Shown here piece by piece: positions 11,546 to 21,929 of a DNA stretch of 64,000 nucleotides (position 1 is the stretch's first letter; every line of letters starts with the position of its first letter). The translations under genes were made by a program, and so were the position numbers. The stretch comes from Hymenopellis radicata (taxonomy: Eukaryota > Basidiomycota > Agaricomycetes > Agaricales > Physalacriaceae). The DNA lies in contig JADNRX010000063.1 of assembly GCA_015501595.1 (NCBI GenBank), forward strand, positions 124,001 to 188,000, read 5' to 3'. Below the pieces are notes generated by a model, which did not search any database, was not told the DNA's origin, and worked only from the letters and a program-made list of their open reading frames with translations.

Positions 11546-12069
11546 TTCATTAGGAGCTTCTTTGCTTCGCTCATTCTGGATAGAAAGAGATACACATAAG
11601 AGACGCGAGAAAAATGTGAGGGGGCTTACAGCCTGAGAACGACGCGACTTTGAAGAACGGGCCATTGTAAATGAAGCTCGATGCTAGGCGTGGAGTGGAG
11701 AAATGAAATAGGGAAGTGAAGGTCGTGAGCGTACATTGTGTATATATTTCTGTCTCGAGAGGTCGTTTAAACAAAGAACTGTTTTCACCTGAGTCGCATT
11801 GTGTGCTAATGGCTCATGGTGAAAGGAAAGTCTAAGCGAAAGCCGTTTTCGTTGTACCAGTCAAGGCGCAATCCGCATTGTAAAAGTGAAGCCAAGAGTA
11901 GACCATGAGACATTTTTTTCCTTGCAGAGCCAAGAAGCAGGTGAAGACGAATTCGAACAAGGTTGTAGGCGTTGGGAGGCTCATGTTTGGCTGGCGTTCC
12001 AAAATCCAATAACCAAACAAATCTCTTACCCGGAGCCATTTCCTAATTCGTCACTTACCATCCGCCTCA
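11546..12069. other. Intergenic, upstream of MYND gene
   Basis: No recognisable gene on either strand. This region should include the MYND-gene promoter; no convincing motif was seen. Confidence 0.5.
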
Positions 12070-13072
12070 ATGTCTTCCGGACTCGAATTGTTCAGGAAAG
12101 CCGAAATGTTCTATTATGGGGGGAGAGTGGACGATACCTTTGACTACTACCAACGTGCAATCAGGAAAATCATCAAGGATGAAAATATCACTGCTTCTTT
12201 ACCCGCGGCAATGGTATTATCGCCAGAGATTGCTCGCAACCGGGCGTACCCTCGAGAACTTCTCGGAGTGGTATGGATGAACTTTGTTGGTTTCTTCAAG
12301 GACCCTGACATGCGCAAGGACAAAAGTAATTGTTCTATTTCCTCTCCACGTCAACCAAAGCTGACGCATCCAGCTACCGCGCCAGAAGCTTACAAGCTTC
12401 TGATGATGTTCAGCCCCAAGTCTAATCCTGACTTTCGGCGTTTCCGCACGGACAAGGCAAAAATCATGCTCAAAGGAATGCAAGTATCCGCTGGGTTTAC
12501 GCTGGGACTCCTCACTTGGGACGCAGGCGATCGAGTCGCGGCTATGAAGCACTATCGCTCCGGCCTTGACTTGGCTGCAGAGTACACAGGATACGACAAG
12601 GAGTCCGAGGCCGAGATTGGGTGGGAGGCGTACCTTGCGAACGAGGTACAAGGGATGAAGGATAACATGGCGATGCTGTTGAGGAACGATGAGTTAAATG
12701 TGCAGGTCTCGGCTGCGCTATTTGGTGATACTGGCGATAATAAGAGGAAGGAGTTTCTCGAGAGAGTGGGTTATACGCGACACGAGGCGGATGGCACTGT
12801 CAACTATGCGAGGAACGTCCAGATTGCAAGTGACAAGTGCGGGAACTGTGGGAAGCGGGACGCTAAAATGTCGAAATGCAGCGGTTGTAAGGTTGCTACA
12901 TGTAGGTCTTGATACTGCCAAGTGGGATGATTGCTGACTGGTTCTGTTTGCAGATTGTGACCCAGCTTGTCAGAAGGCACATTGGCCGTTAGTCTCTATT
13001 TAGCTTTCATGCCATCTTACTGACAATTCATCTAGGAAGCACAAAGCTGCTTGCAAGGCGTCGAGACCATGA
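12070..13072 (+). CDS. MYND zinc-finger protein
   Basis: A protein of about 300 residues that begins MSSGLELFRKAEMFYYGGRV. Most of it is helical and TPR-like (the stretch from GFTLGLLTWDAGDRVAAMKH to YRSGLDLAAEY is typical), suggesting a protein-interaction scaffold. The C-terminus is a MYND finger with zinc ligands in CGNCGKRD, SKCSGCKVATYC, DPACQKAHW and HKAACKASRP; it is split by introns at 12902-12954 and 12988-13035. An earlier intron lies at about 12327-12371. MYND fingers bind proline-rich peptides in regulators; the target is unknown. All splice junctions keep frame and the gene looks intact. It is followed on the same strand by the CFEM gene. Confidence 0.9.
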
Positions 13073-13260
13073 ATATATTTTGGCCGGCTGTATTCTTACC
13101 TGTACTGTACTTGTATTTATCTGCTTTCGCGAAATAGCACTGATTCGTTTGACGTCCTATTTTGAGCACTCGTGATCGGCTCAGGTCCCAGAAGGGCGTG
13201 CTTGGCTTTCTTCCTTTTGTCCCGCAGCTGCCTCAAAAATCTCCTTCATCCCCGCCCACC

Positions 13261-13908
13261 ATGATGCACTTGCCGCTCTCGTTATCAATATTGCTCCTGC
13301 CTCTGCTATCATGGGCACAGTCGTCGACTTCAATAACGGGCAGTGTAACAGGGACGGCCATCGGGACAGGCAGCGTGACAGGGAGCGCAACCTCGACAAC
13401 AACGGCGTCTGGCAGTTCGAGCGCGAGCAGCACGCTGTCGGCCGATCTACCCAGTCTCAGCGGGTACTCGACATGCGTTACCACCTGCCTCCAGCTCTCC
13501 ATCGCGGCGGCCAACTGCACCAGTGTTGCTCAAGTGAATTGCTACTGCGGGAGTTTAGACTTCACATCCTCTCTCACGGATTGTGTAACTGCAGATGGCC
13601 CCGATGGATGTCCCTCCGAGCTGCCCCAGGCGGAGACCTTGGCAGGACAGTTTTGCCATCTTGCGTCGACGAGCACCAGTCTATCCTTTACCATCACGTC
13701 TGTGTCGTCTTCCGGCTCCTCATCTTCGACCCCGATGAGCCACAGCGGGAGCTCGTCGACGACCACCGCGAGTGGTTCATCTGCGAGCGCGACGACGTCG
13801 GACAATGCTGCGTTAGGATTGACACCGAGCCGGACCTCGGGAGGCGTGCTTTTCAATGTGGCGGTAGTGCTGCTTTATGCGGCAATTGATGGTCGAATGG
13901 GCGTGTAG
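13261..13908 (+). CDS. CFEM-domain surface protein, probably GPI-anchored
   Basis: Single-exon 215-residue protein. I chose the ATG at 13261 because it opens directly into a signal peptide (MMHLPLSLSILLLPLLSWAQ). A Ser/Thr/Gly-rich linker (SVTGTAIGTGSVTGSAT) leads into a CFEM domain with the eight expected cysteines, in the blocks CVTTCLQLS, NCTSV, NCYCG, DCVTADGPDGC and FCHLA. A second long Ser/Thr-rich stretch and a hydrophobic tail (GGVLFNVAVVLLYAAI) follow, as in a GPI-anchor signal. CFEM proteins sit in the wall or membrane; some bind haem and others act at host or substrate contact. The role here is not determined. Confidence 0.92.
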   Translation: MMHLPLSLSILLLPLLSWAQSSTSITGSVTGTAIGTGSVTGSATSTTTASGSSSASSTLSADLPSLSGYSTCVTTCLQLSIAAANCTSVAQVNCYCGSLDFTSSLTDCVTADGPDGCPSELPQAETLAGQFCHLASTSTSLSFTITSVSSSGSSSSTPMSHSGSSSTTTASGSSASATTSDNAALGLTPSRTSGGVLFNVAVVLLYAAIDGRMGV

Positions 13909-14761
13909 AGGTACAAGTGCGCTTTGTTCCTTTTTCTTTCATGTCATGAAAACTCATCACATCCCCTTAGAAAGGACTATACCATACCCCCCCTTCATCC
14001 TGTTTGGACGTATTCTCACTCATGAACCCGAACGACCCTTCGTTGCCTTCTTTTACATATCATGCATGGACCTTTGAACGTATACTATCTCCTCTCACCC
14101 TAATTCGGGACGCTATGTAAATCACTTCAGGAACTATCAACGATCGTTGCATACTCGACCTTGGCGAATTTCGAGCACCTTTTTGAAGCGTATCTGGGGA
14201 TAGGTGAGCGCTCTCTATATGTATTTTGGAATGTCGTGCTTTTTGTGAGGGTAATGCCGACTCCTGAGTCGGGAAAAGACGTGAAGATGCACACGTCGAG
14301 ATGAGAATGGACGCGATGGTGGTGATGAATTCTGGTGAGCTAGCTGAAGAACGCCGATGCCGTTTCTTACGCTCCTCAACGCGTCCAAAGAGTCGCACAT
14401 GTGATCATCATCAGCGTACGCCTCAAGTTCTGCAAATCGATATCGAGGACTTTTTGCTGCAGTGTTTTCCTGTGGAAATTTTTCATCCACCACCCACCGA
14501 GACGGAGTTCTATTGGGATTGTGTTGATTGACTTGTGGGTATGTCATTCCAGTTCCGACTCAAGGTGTACCTTGATCTGACCTTGATTGAACTGATCTGG
14601 AAGCTAGCTGGAGCTGATGTGGGAAAACTTGTGTTTCTTGCCTTTCAGAAGCTGTTGTAAGCACAAGGTCGAAAGTCGGTCTGTAGCAGACTCCATGTTA
14701 ATTGTAAGCGGTTGCTTTCGTGGCTAACATGTCCCTTTTCATTCTGCTCAACCCTGCCTAG
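13909..14761. other. Gap between CFEM gene and chimeric pseudogene
   Basis: No supported gene. The right part (from about 14540) may contain decayed 5' exons of the pseudogene that follows: it has intron-like ends but no readable match to the N-terminus of the full-length relative at 44.2 kb. Confidence 0.45.
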
Positions 14762-15506
14762 GAAATTTTACAATTCGAATGCTAGCTTTTACGCTGTCGT
14801 ACCTTTTCACGATCCAGCTGCAGACAGACCTCAAGCTTTCGATACAGGTAGGCGCGCGTGAACAACTACAATACTAAACCAAGTCGTGTTTCCAGGCACA
14901 CCGATTCAGAAGCCCACGCTTGACGTGAAATCGCTCCCTACGACTTTACAAGATTTCCTTCCGGCGAGCGCCATCACGACTCCGACGGCTTCTGTGGCGA
15001 AGGGAGGCTCTTCGTCGTCTTCAGGGCATTCAGGCTTCTTTGACGTTGCACGACATGCAGCGCTCCAAAGATCGCGGGCGTTGTCGACTAATCAAACGTT
15101 CCGCCACAGCAGCGTCCAAATCACCATATCGTGTAGACGACGAGAAGCGTAGCCTGTTGCGGAATCCTATGGCCTCTAAGCGAGATGAAAAGAGGATCCT
15201 GGGGCGGAAGCCTTCGAGCGAGGACTCGCGGCGTCACACGGGAGGGAAAAAGCATCCCGCCTCCGCCCAATTCATCACTAACGATGGCTTCGGCAAACTC
15301 AGACTAGCCGATGCGCACCTCAAGGACAAGTTTAAGTTCTTCATTGATCCAGAAATGACAGATGTACCTGCCCGGATGCTTACTGCCCCGGAGATGGTGG
15401 ATGAACTGGACGTGATGGTGCGGGAGCGACTGCTGCTGTTCAAAGAGAAGAACAGGGTGTATCCGAAGAGGACTCTATTGGTCTATCGGGACGGAGTATC
15501 AGAGGT
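14762..15506 (+). pseudogene. Chimeric relic: family-F gene fragment joined to an Argonaute PIWI fragment
   Basis: The 5' part matches the full-length gene at 42967-44233: PAADRPQAFDTG, an intron, then LQDFLPASAITTPT and HSGFFDVARHAAL. A two-base loss near 15085-15095 then shifts frame into SATAASKSPYRVDDEKRSLL and RDEKRILGRKPSSEDSRRH. From about 15340 the same open frame turns into Argonaute: MTDVPARM, APEMVDELDVMVRERLLLF and KRTLLVYRDGVSE, the conserved core of PIWI, then an intron-like donor (GAG|gtgtgt at 15506). The expected continuation GQF is not visible downstream. The locus lacks a start and the catalytic PIWI residues that lie elsewhere in the domain, so it should be non-functional as Argonaute. 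Whether it is transcribed cannot be told. Confidence 0.72.
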
Positions 15507-15868
15507 GTGTGCTCATTCAAGAATGTGCTGGTGCTGGTGCTCTTTTCCATGGTTCAATCACTTCCATTTCGCCTTAACTGTGTGATATTTAAATTTTACT
15601 TACGACGTAACTTGAAACAGCGACCTTTGTCCTTGTTCAGACCGCACGCGAGGCGGTGCACCTTTCCGGTGTCCGCCTCAACATTGATATCTGTAAGTTT
15701 TCACTTTTCCGTTTTCAGACGCCGGCTCATACAAACAATTAATAAGCTTGAAAGTGCCCCGGACTGATTGCGCATGTACACCCGACTAGTGTGACTGGAC
15801 ACACACGTGGCGCAGAACTGGGCCGTTGACCAACAATCGCTCGGATGCCATTCTTCTTCTTCCACTGA
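15507..15868. other. Gap with one exon-like stretch
   Basis: An exon-like piece at about 15640-15692 lies between a pyrimidine-rich CAG and a GTAAGT and reads TAREAVHLSGVRLNIDI, but it matches nothing I recognise and does not continue the Argonaute fragment. Otherwise nothing is seen. Confidence 0.4.
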
Positions 15869-16440
15869 TGAACAAGTTATTTTCCCCCGTTTCTACACTT
15901 ACGGGTCCCCGAGGTCCCATTTGGACTCACTCTTATTGCTTTATCGTGTTCTTTCGGGCCTTCCGGACCTCGACACTGTACCTACGGGTTTCAGCTACAT
16001 CGCCGCGACCGATAATGATTTCCACGATACCGTCGAATCGACCTATATATCTACTACTACACTGCCCTCTCTTGGTCCTGCCCTTCACACTACATAGTAC
16101 GCCTGATAACTTACCGAGGCCAGCTCTGGCTTAGGCCATCACAAGCCGAAACCAACATGTCAAAGCCTGTGTACTCTCGACCAACGTCACCAAGCTTCAA
16201 CAAGTCGGGCGGTGTCTATCAGTGTTTAACCAGTCCTTCTCTATCCGCGAGTCATCTCGAATTGGTGAACTCTGGTGATTCTACAGCTTCAAGGGTATCG
16301 GATCTTCCCGCTCCCCGCCTATTGACCTCGTGAGACTCTGAAATACACAAACCAGCCAATTTGGGCGGTCGTGTATCGTTCCGAAACAAGTGAGAGCTCG
16401 CGCAGTCATTCTATCTCCCGTATGTCTGGCGTCTCAAGAG

Positions 16441-16448
16441 TATAAAAG
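16441..16448 (+). promoter_or_regulatory. TATA box of SSP copy 1
   Basis: TATAAAAG within GTCTCAAGAGTATAAAAG, about 116 bp before the ATG. The same box and flanks occur at the same spacing before SSP copies 2 and 3, which supports it as the core promoter. Confidence 0.8.
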
Positions 16449-16564
16449 CCCTCCCTCCTCCACCTTGAAAGCTTCATTCACTTTATGTACCACCCACCAC
16501 ACTTGTTCTTCTTCGAAAACTGATCCTTTTCAACTTTGATTTTTTTCTCAACTTGACTTTCAAC

Positions 16565-17211
16565 ATGTTCTCTTCATCCATCGTTGCTCTTTCCATTGCT
16601 GCTTTCGCCTCCGTCTCTGCGTCCGAAGTTCCCTTGGCCGCCCGTGGAACCTGCACGCCCAACTTTGAGGGCGCGGGTCTCCGCATCGTTCAATCCACAT
16701 GGAAATTCGGTCCTTCCGCCGCCAATGCGCTCGCGCCCGTCATCTCCAGCAGCTTCCGAGGCGCTACTGCAGTCGACTGGCACTTCCAGCAGACTGGTCA
16801 GCCCATGGTTGGCTACATCATCAGGTACGTTTCTTACCTCGTCTCATAACATTGCGTGTTCAACTGGATACGCAGGGATGTGACCAACAACAACCTTGCT
16901 GCCTCTGCCCGTGTTGACGGCAGTATCCTCCTCGACAAGGCCTCTGACAGCGGTAACGCCGCGTTAGTATTTTTCCATACACGTTCTCCGTCAGGAGCAC
17001 TAACAAGTTGTACAGTGACCAGATCTGGACCGTTCAGTGCAACACTTGCTCTACTGGTATTTCCGGAATCCACGGCAAAGTAGCTTCTCAGTGCACCATC
17101 CGTTCGCCTGCTCTCAACGGCGGATGCGTCACTGTTGGACCTAGTGCCGCCAGCCCCGCCCGTGTCACCAACGGCGGTACTTGCACGACCTTCGACTTCT
17201 TTACCAACTGA
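16565..17211 (+). CDS. Small secreted protein, SSP family copy 1
   Basis: Three exons (16565-16824, 16876-16962, 17016-17211) give 180 residues. A signal peptide (SSSIVALSIAAFASVSA) is followed by PLAARGTC, so processing near the AR site is plausible. The mature part has six cysteines (GTCTP, CNTC, ASQC, GGC, GTC) and the landmarks AVDWHFQQTGQPMVGYIIR, GSILLDKASDS, DQIWTVQCNTCSTG and the terminus TTFDFFTN. No domain I can name; the shape is that of the secreted proteins of unknown function common in Agaricomycetes. Compared with copies 2 and 3 it has lost about five residues of the propeptide (no PLAAS repeat) and the SGS of VQSGST. The gene is intact. Confidence 0.88.
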
Positions 17212-17573
17212 GATTTGGGTGAAGCACGCTAGAGCCTATAGTTTGATTTGGGGCGGTTTAAACATGGCCTTTACCTTTGTAGTATTATATATCGGCGTGC
17301 ACACACCGACAACGGGCGGAAACTAAGCAAAAATTTTAGCAAGTACTACGCGCTGCTCATTCGCCGCATTTGCGGTTAGGACCTACTGCCCTTCCGGAAA
17401 TGGATTCATGCTTCTGAACTCGTCGCTGACGTTCTGCAGGGGTTAGTTCTGCCTTTCAATCCCGCTGAAGCACAACCCTTCATTGTTACCCATTCCACGC
17501 CTTCGTGCGTGTTGATCCATTCAATAAGTCTACAAGTAGGTCAAGTTAGCACATAAACGATGGAAATGACATA

Positions 17574-18090
17574 CTCAAGTACAGCTAATCAAGTACTAAT
17601 ACTAGATGACCATCCTTTGTGAGGTTGAGAACATCTAATTATTAAACTGAGGGGAAGAAACCTCGAGATGGCGTTTCGCGTAAGTGCTCCGTTTCCCGCG
17701 AAGCAGCATATGTACATGCAACGTTTTTCTTCGACCCAGTCTTCAGCACCGGTGATACCCGGAGTAGCGACAACGTTGACTTTCAAAGAGCCGATTTCCC
17801 TTCTGAATGGTGCAAGACGAAAATGGGGGCCTGCTTGTGAACCGGCTCGGATTAAGAAAACATATGGACAGGAGGATACGCCACAGTGTGAGCCGAAATG
17901 GCAAACTATATTAGGTGTTCTATATTCCATGGAATTAGTAGCGCCTTTCCTCGGAGACTAGTGTATCTAACCTAGACTCTGAACTCTACGGCGTTCAATG
18001 CATCACTCTTCTCCGATCCCGACAAAACCTTTTGTCCGGGAGGACGCCGCAGCAATTGTGTCTCTACCAAAATGTAAGAGCGCGGCATCT
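17574..18090. other. Gap between SSP1 and MDM12 (tail to tail)
   Basis: No conserved coding content. The region lies between two convergent genes and should contain both 3' ends. Confidence 0.5.
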
Positions 18091-18987
18091 TCACGGGTCC
18101 CCCATAATCAGAGTATGAAAATTCGGAAACACCAGCTCCTCCTCGACCGTCTTCCTAATCACATCCTGAATAAACTGTTCCACCCTCGTCACATTCTTCA
18201 ACACATGCTTATCCGCCTGTCCAATCTCGCTCTCGATAAAAATTGACGGGAGCAGGCGCTGGCCCACGGGCGGTGGTTTCGCTGGGCGCGGGTCATCGAG
18301 ATCTGGAGGGGTAGAATCGCGTTTCGGATGAGGATACGGTCCGTAGGGATCCATCTCATCGAGAATACACAGATGCACTCTCCTGCCCTCGCCCTCGTAC
18401 GCTACGGCGACTTGGCCGGTAAAGATGAGACCGGTGACGGAGAGTTTGATGGGGAGGGACATGAACATGGGCGAGGGGTAGTTGATGAGCAAGGACGTCG
18501 TCAGCGTTATGCGCAGGTCAGAGTGCCACGAGATGTTAAAGTGGAGCTGCAGGTTGGGGTGGTTGTTCGGCGGATCTGGTGCGATCGTCGTCGCCTGTGA
18601 AGGAAACGAGGTGTTTTCTCGACTTGGAGGGCGCGGGACGGGAGCGGGCCATGCTGAGAATCCAGGTCGAAAGTCGACCATACTTGGCCCGGGGATGGGA
18701 GCGTGCAACGGGGGCGCGGACGCGTACAGCTCGCTCAGGTGAGCCCCACGACGCGACACCCATTCAAAGTCCTCTTCCTCCTCGTCATCCTCCATGAAAT
18801 CACGATAGATATCCGCTAGATCCACGAGCTCCACGTCGGGGGAGGTCGAGCCGAATTCCAAGGAGGTCACCTCGACGGGGCCGATGAAGGAGGGACGGGT
18901 GGTCGACGCGAGCTGGCGGTTGAGGATAGACACGAGTTTGGAGGAGATGGAGGAGTCGAGCTTGCACCAGTCCAGGTCGATAGACAT
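18091..18987 (-). CDS. MDM12: Mdm12, ERMES complex lipid-transfer subunit (SMP domain)
   Basis: Mdm12 is the soluble subunit of the ER-mitochondria encounter structure, carrying phospholipids through its SMP domain. I chose the internal ATG at 18987 because the family starts MSIDLDW, although the frame stays open upstream to 19116. The 298-residue product has MSIDLDWCKLDSSISSKLV, FGSTSPDVELVDLADIYRDF, an acidic linker (DDEEEEDFEW), a proline-rich insert, then LQLHFNISWHSDLRITLTTS, PSPMFMSLPIKLSVTGL, GRRVHLCILDE, and the end NFHTLIMGDP. It is uninterrupted and single-exon over this stretch. It is divergent from SSP copy 2, whose duplicated promoter begins about 190 bp upstream. Confidence 0.94.
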   Translation of the reverse strand: MSIDLDWCKLDSSISSKLVSILNRQLASTTRPSFIGPVEVTSLEFGSTSPDVELVDLADIYRDFMEDDEEEEDFEWVSRRGAHLSELYASAPPLHAPIPGPSMVDFRPGFSAWPAPVPRPPSRENTSFPSQATTIAPDPPNNHPNLQLHFNISWHSDLRITLTTSLLINYPSPMFMSLPIKLSVTGLIFTGQVAVAYEGEGRRVHLCILDEMDPYGPYPHPKRDSTPPDLDDPRPAKPPPVGQRLLPSIFIESEIGQADKHVLKNVTRVEQFIQDVIRKTVEEELVFPNFHTLIMGDP

Positions 18988-19766
18988 GATAGGTCCGTGG
19001 ACTTTGCCGCACCCATGTGATGGCAAGGTGATGGTTAAGTTGAAGTTCAAGGCGGAAGGCAAGATATACGCGACGGCGTGATCATTTTCACCCGGTACAC
19101 GGTCCGACCTCCGCATTCTGTTGGCGAACGAACGGCTGAACGAACCGCGGACACGCGATCTTTACTTACGACTATTGGCTTTGTTATTTTCCCCGTTCTT
19201 ACGCTTACTACGGGTCCCCGAGGTCCCATTTGAATTTTGGACTGCTTTATCGTGCTCTTCCCGGCCTTCCGGACCTCGACATTGTACCTACGGGTTTCAG
19301 CTACATCGCCCCGACCGATAACTTGGATTTCCATGATACCGTCGAATCGACCCATATCTGCTACTACACTGCCCTCTCTTGGTCCTGCCCTTTACACTAC
19401 ATAGTACGCCTGACAACTTACCGAAGCCAGCTCTGGCTTAGGCCATCACAAGCCGAAACCAACATGTCAAAGCCTGTGTACTCTCGACCAACGCCACCAA
19501 GCTTCAACAAGTCGGGCGGTGTCTATCAGTGTTTAACCAGTCCTTCTCTATCCGCGAGTCATCTCGAATTGCTGAACTCTGGCGATTCTACAGTTTCAAG
19601 ACTCTTCCAAGGGTATCAGATCTTCCCGCTCCCCGCCTATTGACCTCGTGAGACTCTCAAGTCCGCGAACCAGCTAATTTGGGCGGCCGTGCATCGTTCC
19701 GAAACAAGTAGCTCGCGTCAGTGTCTCGACCACATTCTATCTCCCGTATGTCTGGCGTCTCAAGAG

Positions 19767-19774
19767 TATAAAAG
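19767..19774 (+). promoter_or_regulatory. TATA box of SSP copy 2
   Basis: TATAAAAG in the same CTCAAGAG context as copies 1 and 3, about 120 bp before the ATG at 19895. Confidence 0.8.
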
Positions 19775-19894
19775 CTTTCCCTCCTCCACCTTGAAATCTT
19801 CATTCACTTTCTTCACCACCCTTTTGATCACACTTCTTCTTCTTCGAAACCTGATCCCTTTCAACTTTTATTTTTTATTAACTTTACTTTCAAC

Positions 19895-20596
19895 ATGTTC
19901 GCTTCATCCATCGTTGCTCTTTCCATTGCTGCTTTCGCCTCTGCCTCTCCCTTGGCCGCGTCCCTTCCCTTGGCTGCCCGTGGCACCTGCTCGCCCAGCT
20001 TTGATGGCGAGGGTCTCCGCGTCGTTCAATCGGGGAGCACATTGGAATTCGGTCCTTCCGCCGCCAAAGCGCTCGCGCCCATCATCGCCAGCAGCTTCCG
20101 AGGCGCTGGTGCAGTCGACTGGCATTTCCAGCAGACTGGTCAGCCCACGGTTGGCTACATCATCAGGTACGTTTCTTACCTCGTCTCATAACATTGCGTG
20201 TTCAACTGGTAACACAGGGATGTGGCCAACGGCAACCTTGCTGTCTCCGCCCGTAATGACGGCAGTATCCTCCTCGACAAGGCCTCTGACAGCGGTAACG
20301 TCCCGTTAGTATTTTCCCATGCATTTTCTCCGTCAGTAGCACTAACAAGTTTGTACAGTGACCAGATCTGGACCGTTCAGTGCAACACTTGCTCTACTGG
20401 TGTTTCCGGACGCCACGGCCAAGTAGCTTCTCAGTGCATCATCCGTTCGTCTGCTCTCCACGGCGGATGCGTCACTCTTGGACCTACTGCCGGCAGCCCC
20501 GGCCAATGCGACACCAGTGTTGAACCTACTGCCAGCAGCCCCGCCCATGTCACCAACGACGGTGCTTGCACGACCTTCGACTTCTTTACCAACTGA
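19895..20596 (+). CDS. Small secreted protein, SSP family copy 2
   Basis: Same three-exon plan as copy 1. It has a signal peptide (ASSIVALSIAAFASAS), a short propeptide (PLAASLPLAARG), then AVDWHFQQTGQP, GSILLDKASDS, DQIWTVQCNTCSTGVSG and TTFDFFTN. Near the C-terminus it carries an extra ~18-residue segment (GQCDTSVEPTASSP) that looks like an internal duplication of the neighbouring PTAGSP/ASSP stretch and adds a seventh cysteine, so disulfide pairing may differ from the sisters. The frame is open throughout. Function unknown. Confidence 0.87.
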
Positions 20597-21000
20597 GATT
20601 TGGGTGAAGCACACTAGAGCCTAGAGTTATTGATAGATGTTTGATTTGGGGCGGTTTTTAGCATGGACTTTACTTTTTTACGAGTGTTGTAGTACGAGTG
20701 GTATGATACTATATCGGTGTGCGCACACCAACAACGGGCGGAAACTAAGGAAAAATTTCGGCAAGTACTAGACGCGCTGCTTATTTGCGGTAAGGCCTTC
20801 CGGAAGTGGATGAACTGGTCGTTGACGTTCTGCCTTCAATCTTTGTTGAAGCACGAACCTTCATTATTACCCATTCCACGCCTTCGTGCGTGTTGATCCA
20901 TTCAATAAGTCTACAAGTAGGTCAAGTTTGCACATAAACGCTGAACAATGAGGGAAATGACGTATGAGGACATGTGTGACCGCCCAGAGACGTCTGGGAG

Positions 21001-21326
21001 ACCACCTTTTAGTTTTACCCAAAAGGAGAACAACGTACCTCTGAGTTGGTGAATATCAATACGACATCATTGGAATCACCGTACCCTTACCTTCCACACC
21101 GGACTCTACCAAAGCAAGAGACCACCCCACTACCGCTACATATATGCCGTCGACGATTCCTCCTCTAATGGGCGTCGCGATAGCAATGACGACCAGTCCA
21201 AGCCGCCAGGCAGCATTCGGAACGTGCGCATACCAGCGCAGCCCGCAAGCAAGCGCAGAAGCAGAAAGCGTAAGCTAGCGGGCTTCAAAGGCGGGCATTC
21301 GAGGGTCGAGAGAGGTTGGTGTTCGT
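21001..21326. other. Gap upstream of family-F relic
   Basis: Nothing recognisable. It lies between the end of SSP block 2 and the second family-F relic. Confidence 0.45.
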
Positions 21327-21929
21327 ATGTTTCCGCTTATCTTACGCCACGCACGCACCGAAGCGTTCGACTGCACAGAAGTTTTCTTGAAATCGCTCCT
21401 TACGACTTTCCAATATTTCCTTCCGGCGAGCGCCATCACGACTCCGACGGCTTCTGGGGCGAAGGGGGATAGCTCTTCCTCATCTTCAGGGCATTCAGGC
21501 TTCTTTGACGTTGCACATCAGCGCTCCCAAAGATCGTGGGCGTTGTCGACGGAATTCAAACGTTGCGCTACAGCAGCGTCCAAATCACCATGTCGCGTAG
21601 ACGCCGAGAAGCTTAGCCTGTTGCGGAATCCGCTGGCCTCTAAGCGAGATGAAAAGAGGATCCTGGGGCGGTCTGCGACGACGCCGTGGAAGCCTTCGAG
21701 CGAGGACTCGCGGCGTCACACAAAGGAGATAAAAGGCATCCCGCCTCCGCCGCTGCCTCGCTGTGGCAAGCTGCCCGAGGTCTTCGAGACGCAGAGGTCG
21801 ACTACTATGGGTCCGGGGCTGGAGACTGCCGTTGGGGAGCAGATGAAGGCTTTGTCATTGGGGAGCAGACACCCTCCTCCCGCGCGAAAGCCGGTCCCTG
21901 CGCTTTCACCTCGAGAGCCGCCTTCTTGA
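21327..21929 (+). pseudogene. 5'-truncated copy of the family-F gene
   Basis: From about 21389 this matches the middle of the full-length gene at 42967-44233 and is very close to the relic at 14.9 kb: FLPASAITTPT, HSGFFDVAH, ATAASKSPCRVDAEKLSLL, RDEKRILGRSATTPWKPSSE. The open frame runs without a stop to 21929 and includes MKALSLGSRHPPPARKP, but the N-terminal domain (MGRWTQYDE) and first introns are missing and the ATG at 21327 is in unrelated sequence. The charged C-terminal half of the relative is lost. It is probably a relic that happens to keep an open frame; a rescued short protein is possible. Confidence 0.65.

Larger units (their letters stand above)
15869..17573 (+). repeat. SSP duplication block, copy 1 (promoter + gene + 3' flank)
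   Basis: About 1.7 kb that is strongly similar to 19176-20945 and, from about 16050 on, to 61330-62920. It includes roughly 700 bp upstream of the ATG (for example CGGGTTTCAGCTACATCGCC and AAGCTTCAACAAGTCGGGCG), both introns, and about 360 bp after the stop, down to CAATAAGTCTACAAGTAG. Confidence 0.88.
19176..21000 (+). repeat. SSP duplication block, copy 2
   Basis: Homologous to the blocks at 15869 and 61330. Its 3' flank continues further than copy 1: GAACAATGAG and CGCCCAGAGACGTC are shared with copy 3 (to about 62993) but absent from copy 1, so copies 2 and 3 are closer in extent. It inserted, or was copied, directly upstream of MDM12. Confidence 0.88.

Noticed and set aside
13162..13260. 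Upstream ATG extending the CFEM protein by 33 residues
   Set aside because: It would bury the signal peptide inside the protein; the ATG at 13261 is the natural start.
13311..13889. Second open frame overlapping the CFEM gene on the same strand
   Set aside because: The CFEM frame has signal peptide, eight cysteines and GPI-like tail; the other has none of these.
18988..19116. Longer MDM12 start (43 extra residues)
   Set aside because: The family starts at MSIDLDW; the extension is not conserved-looking and approaches the duplicated SSP flank.
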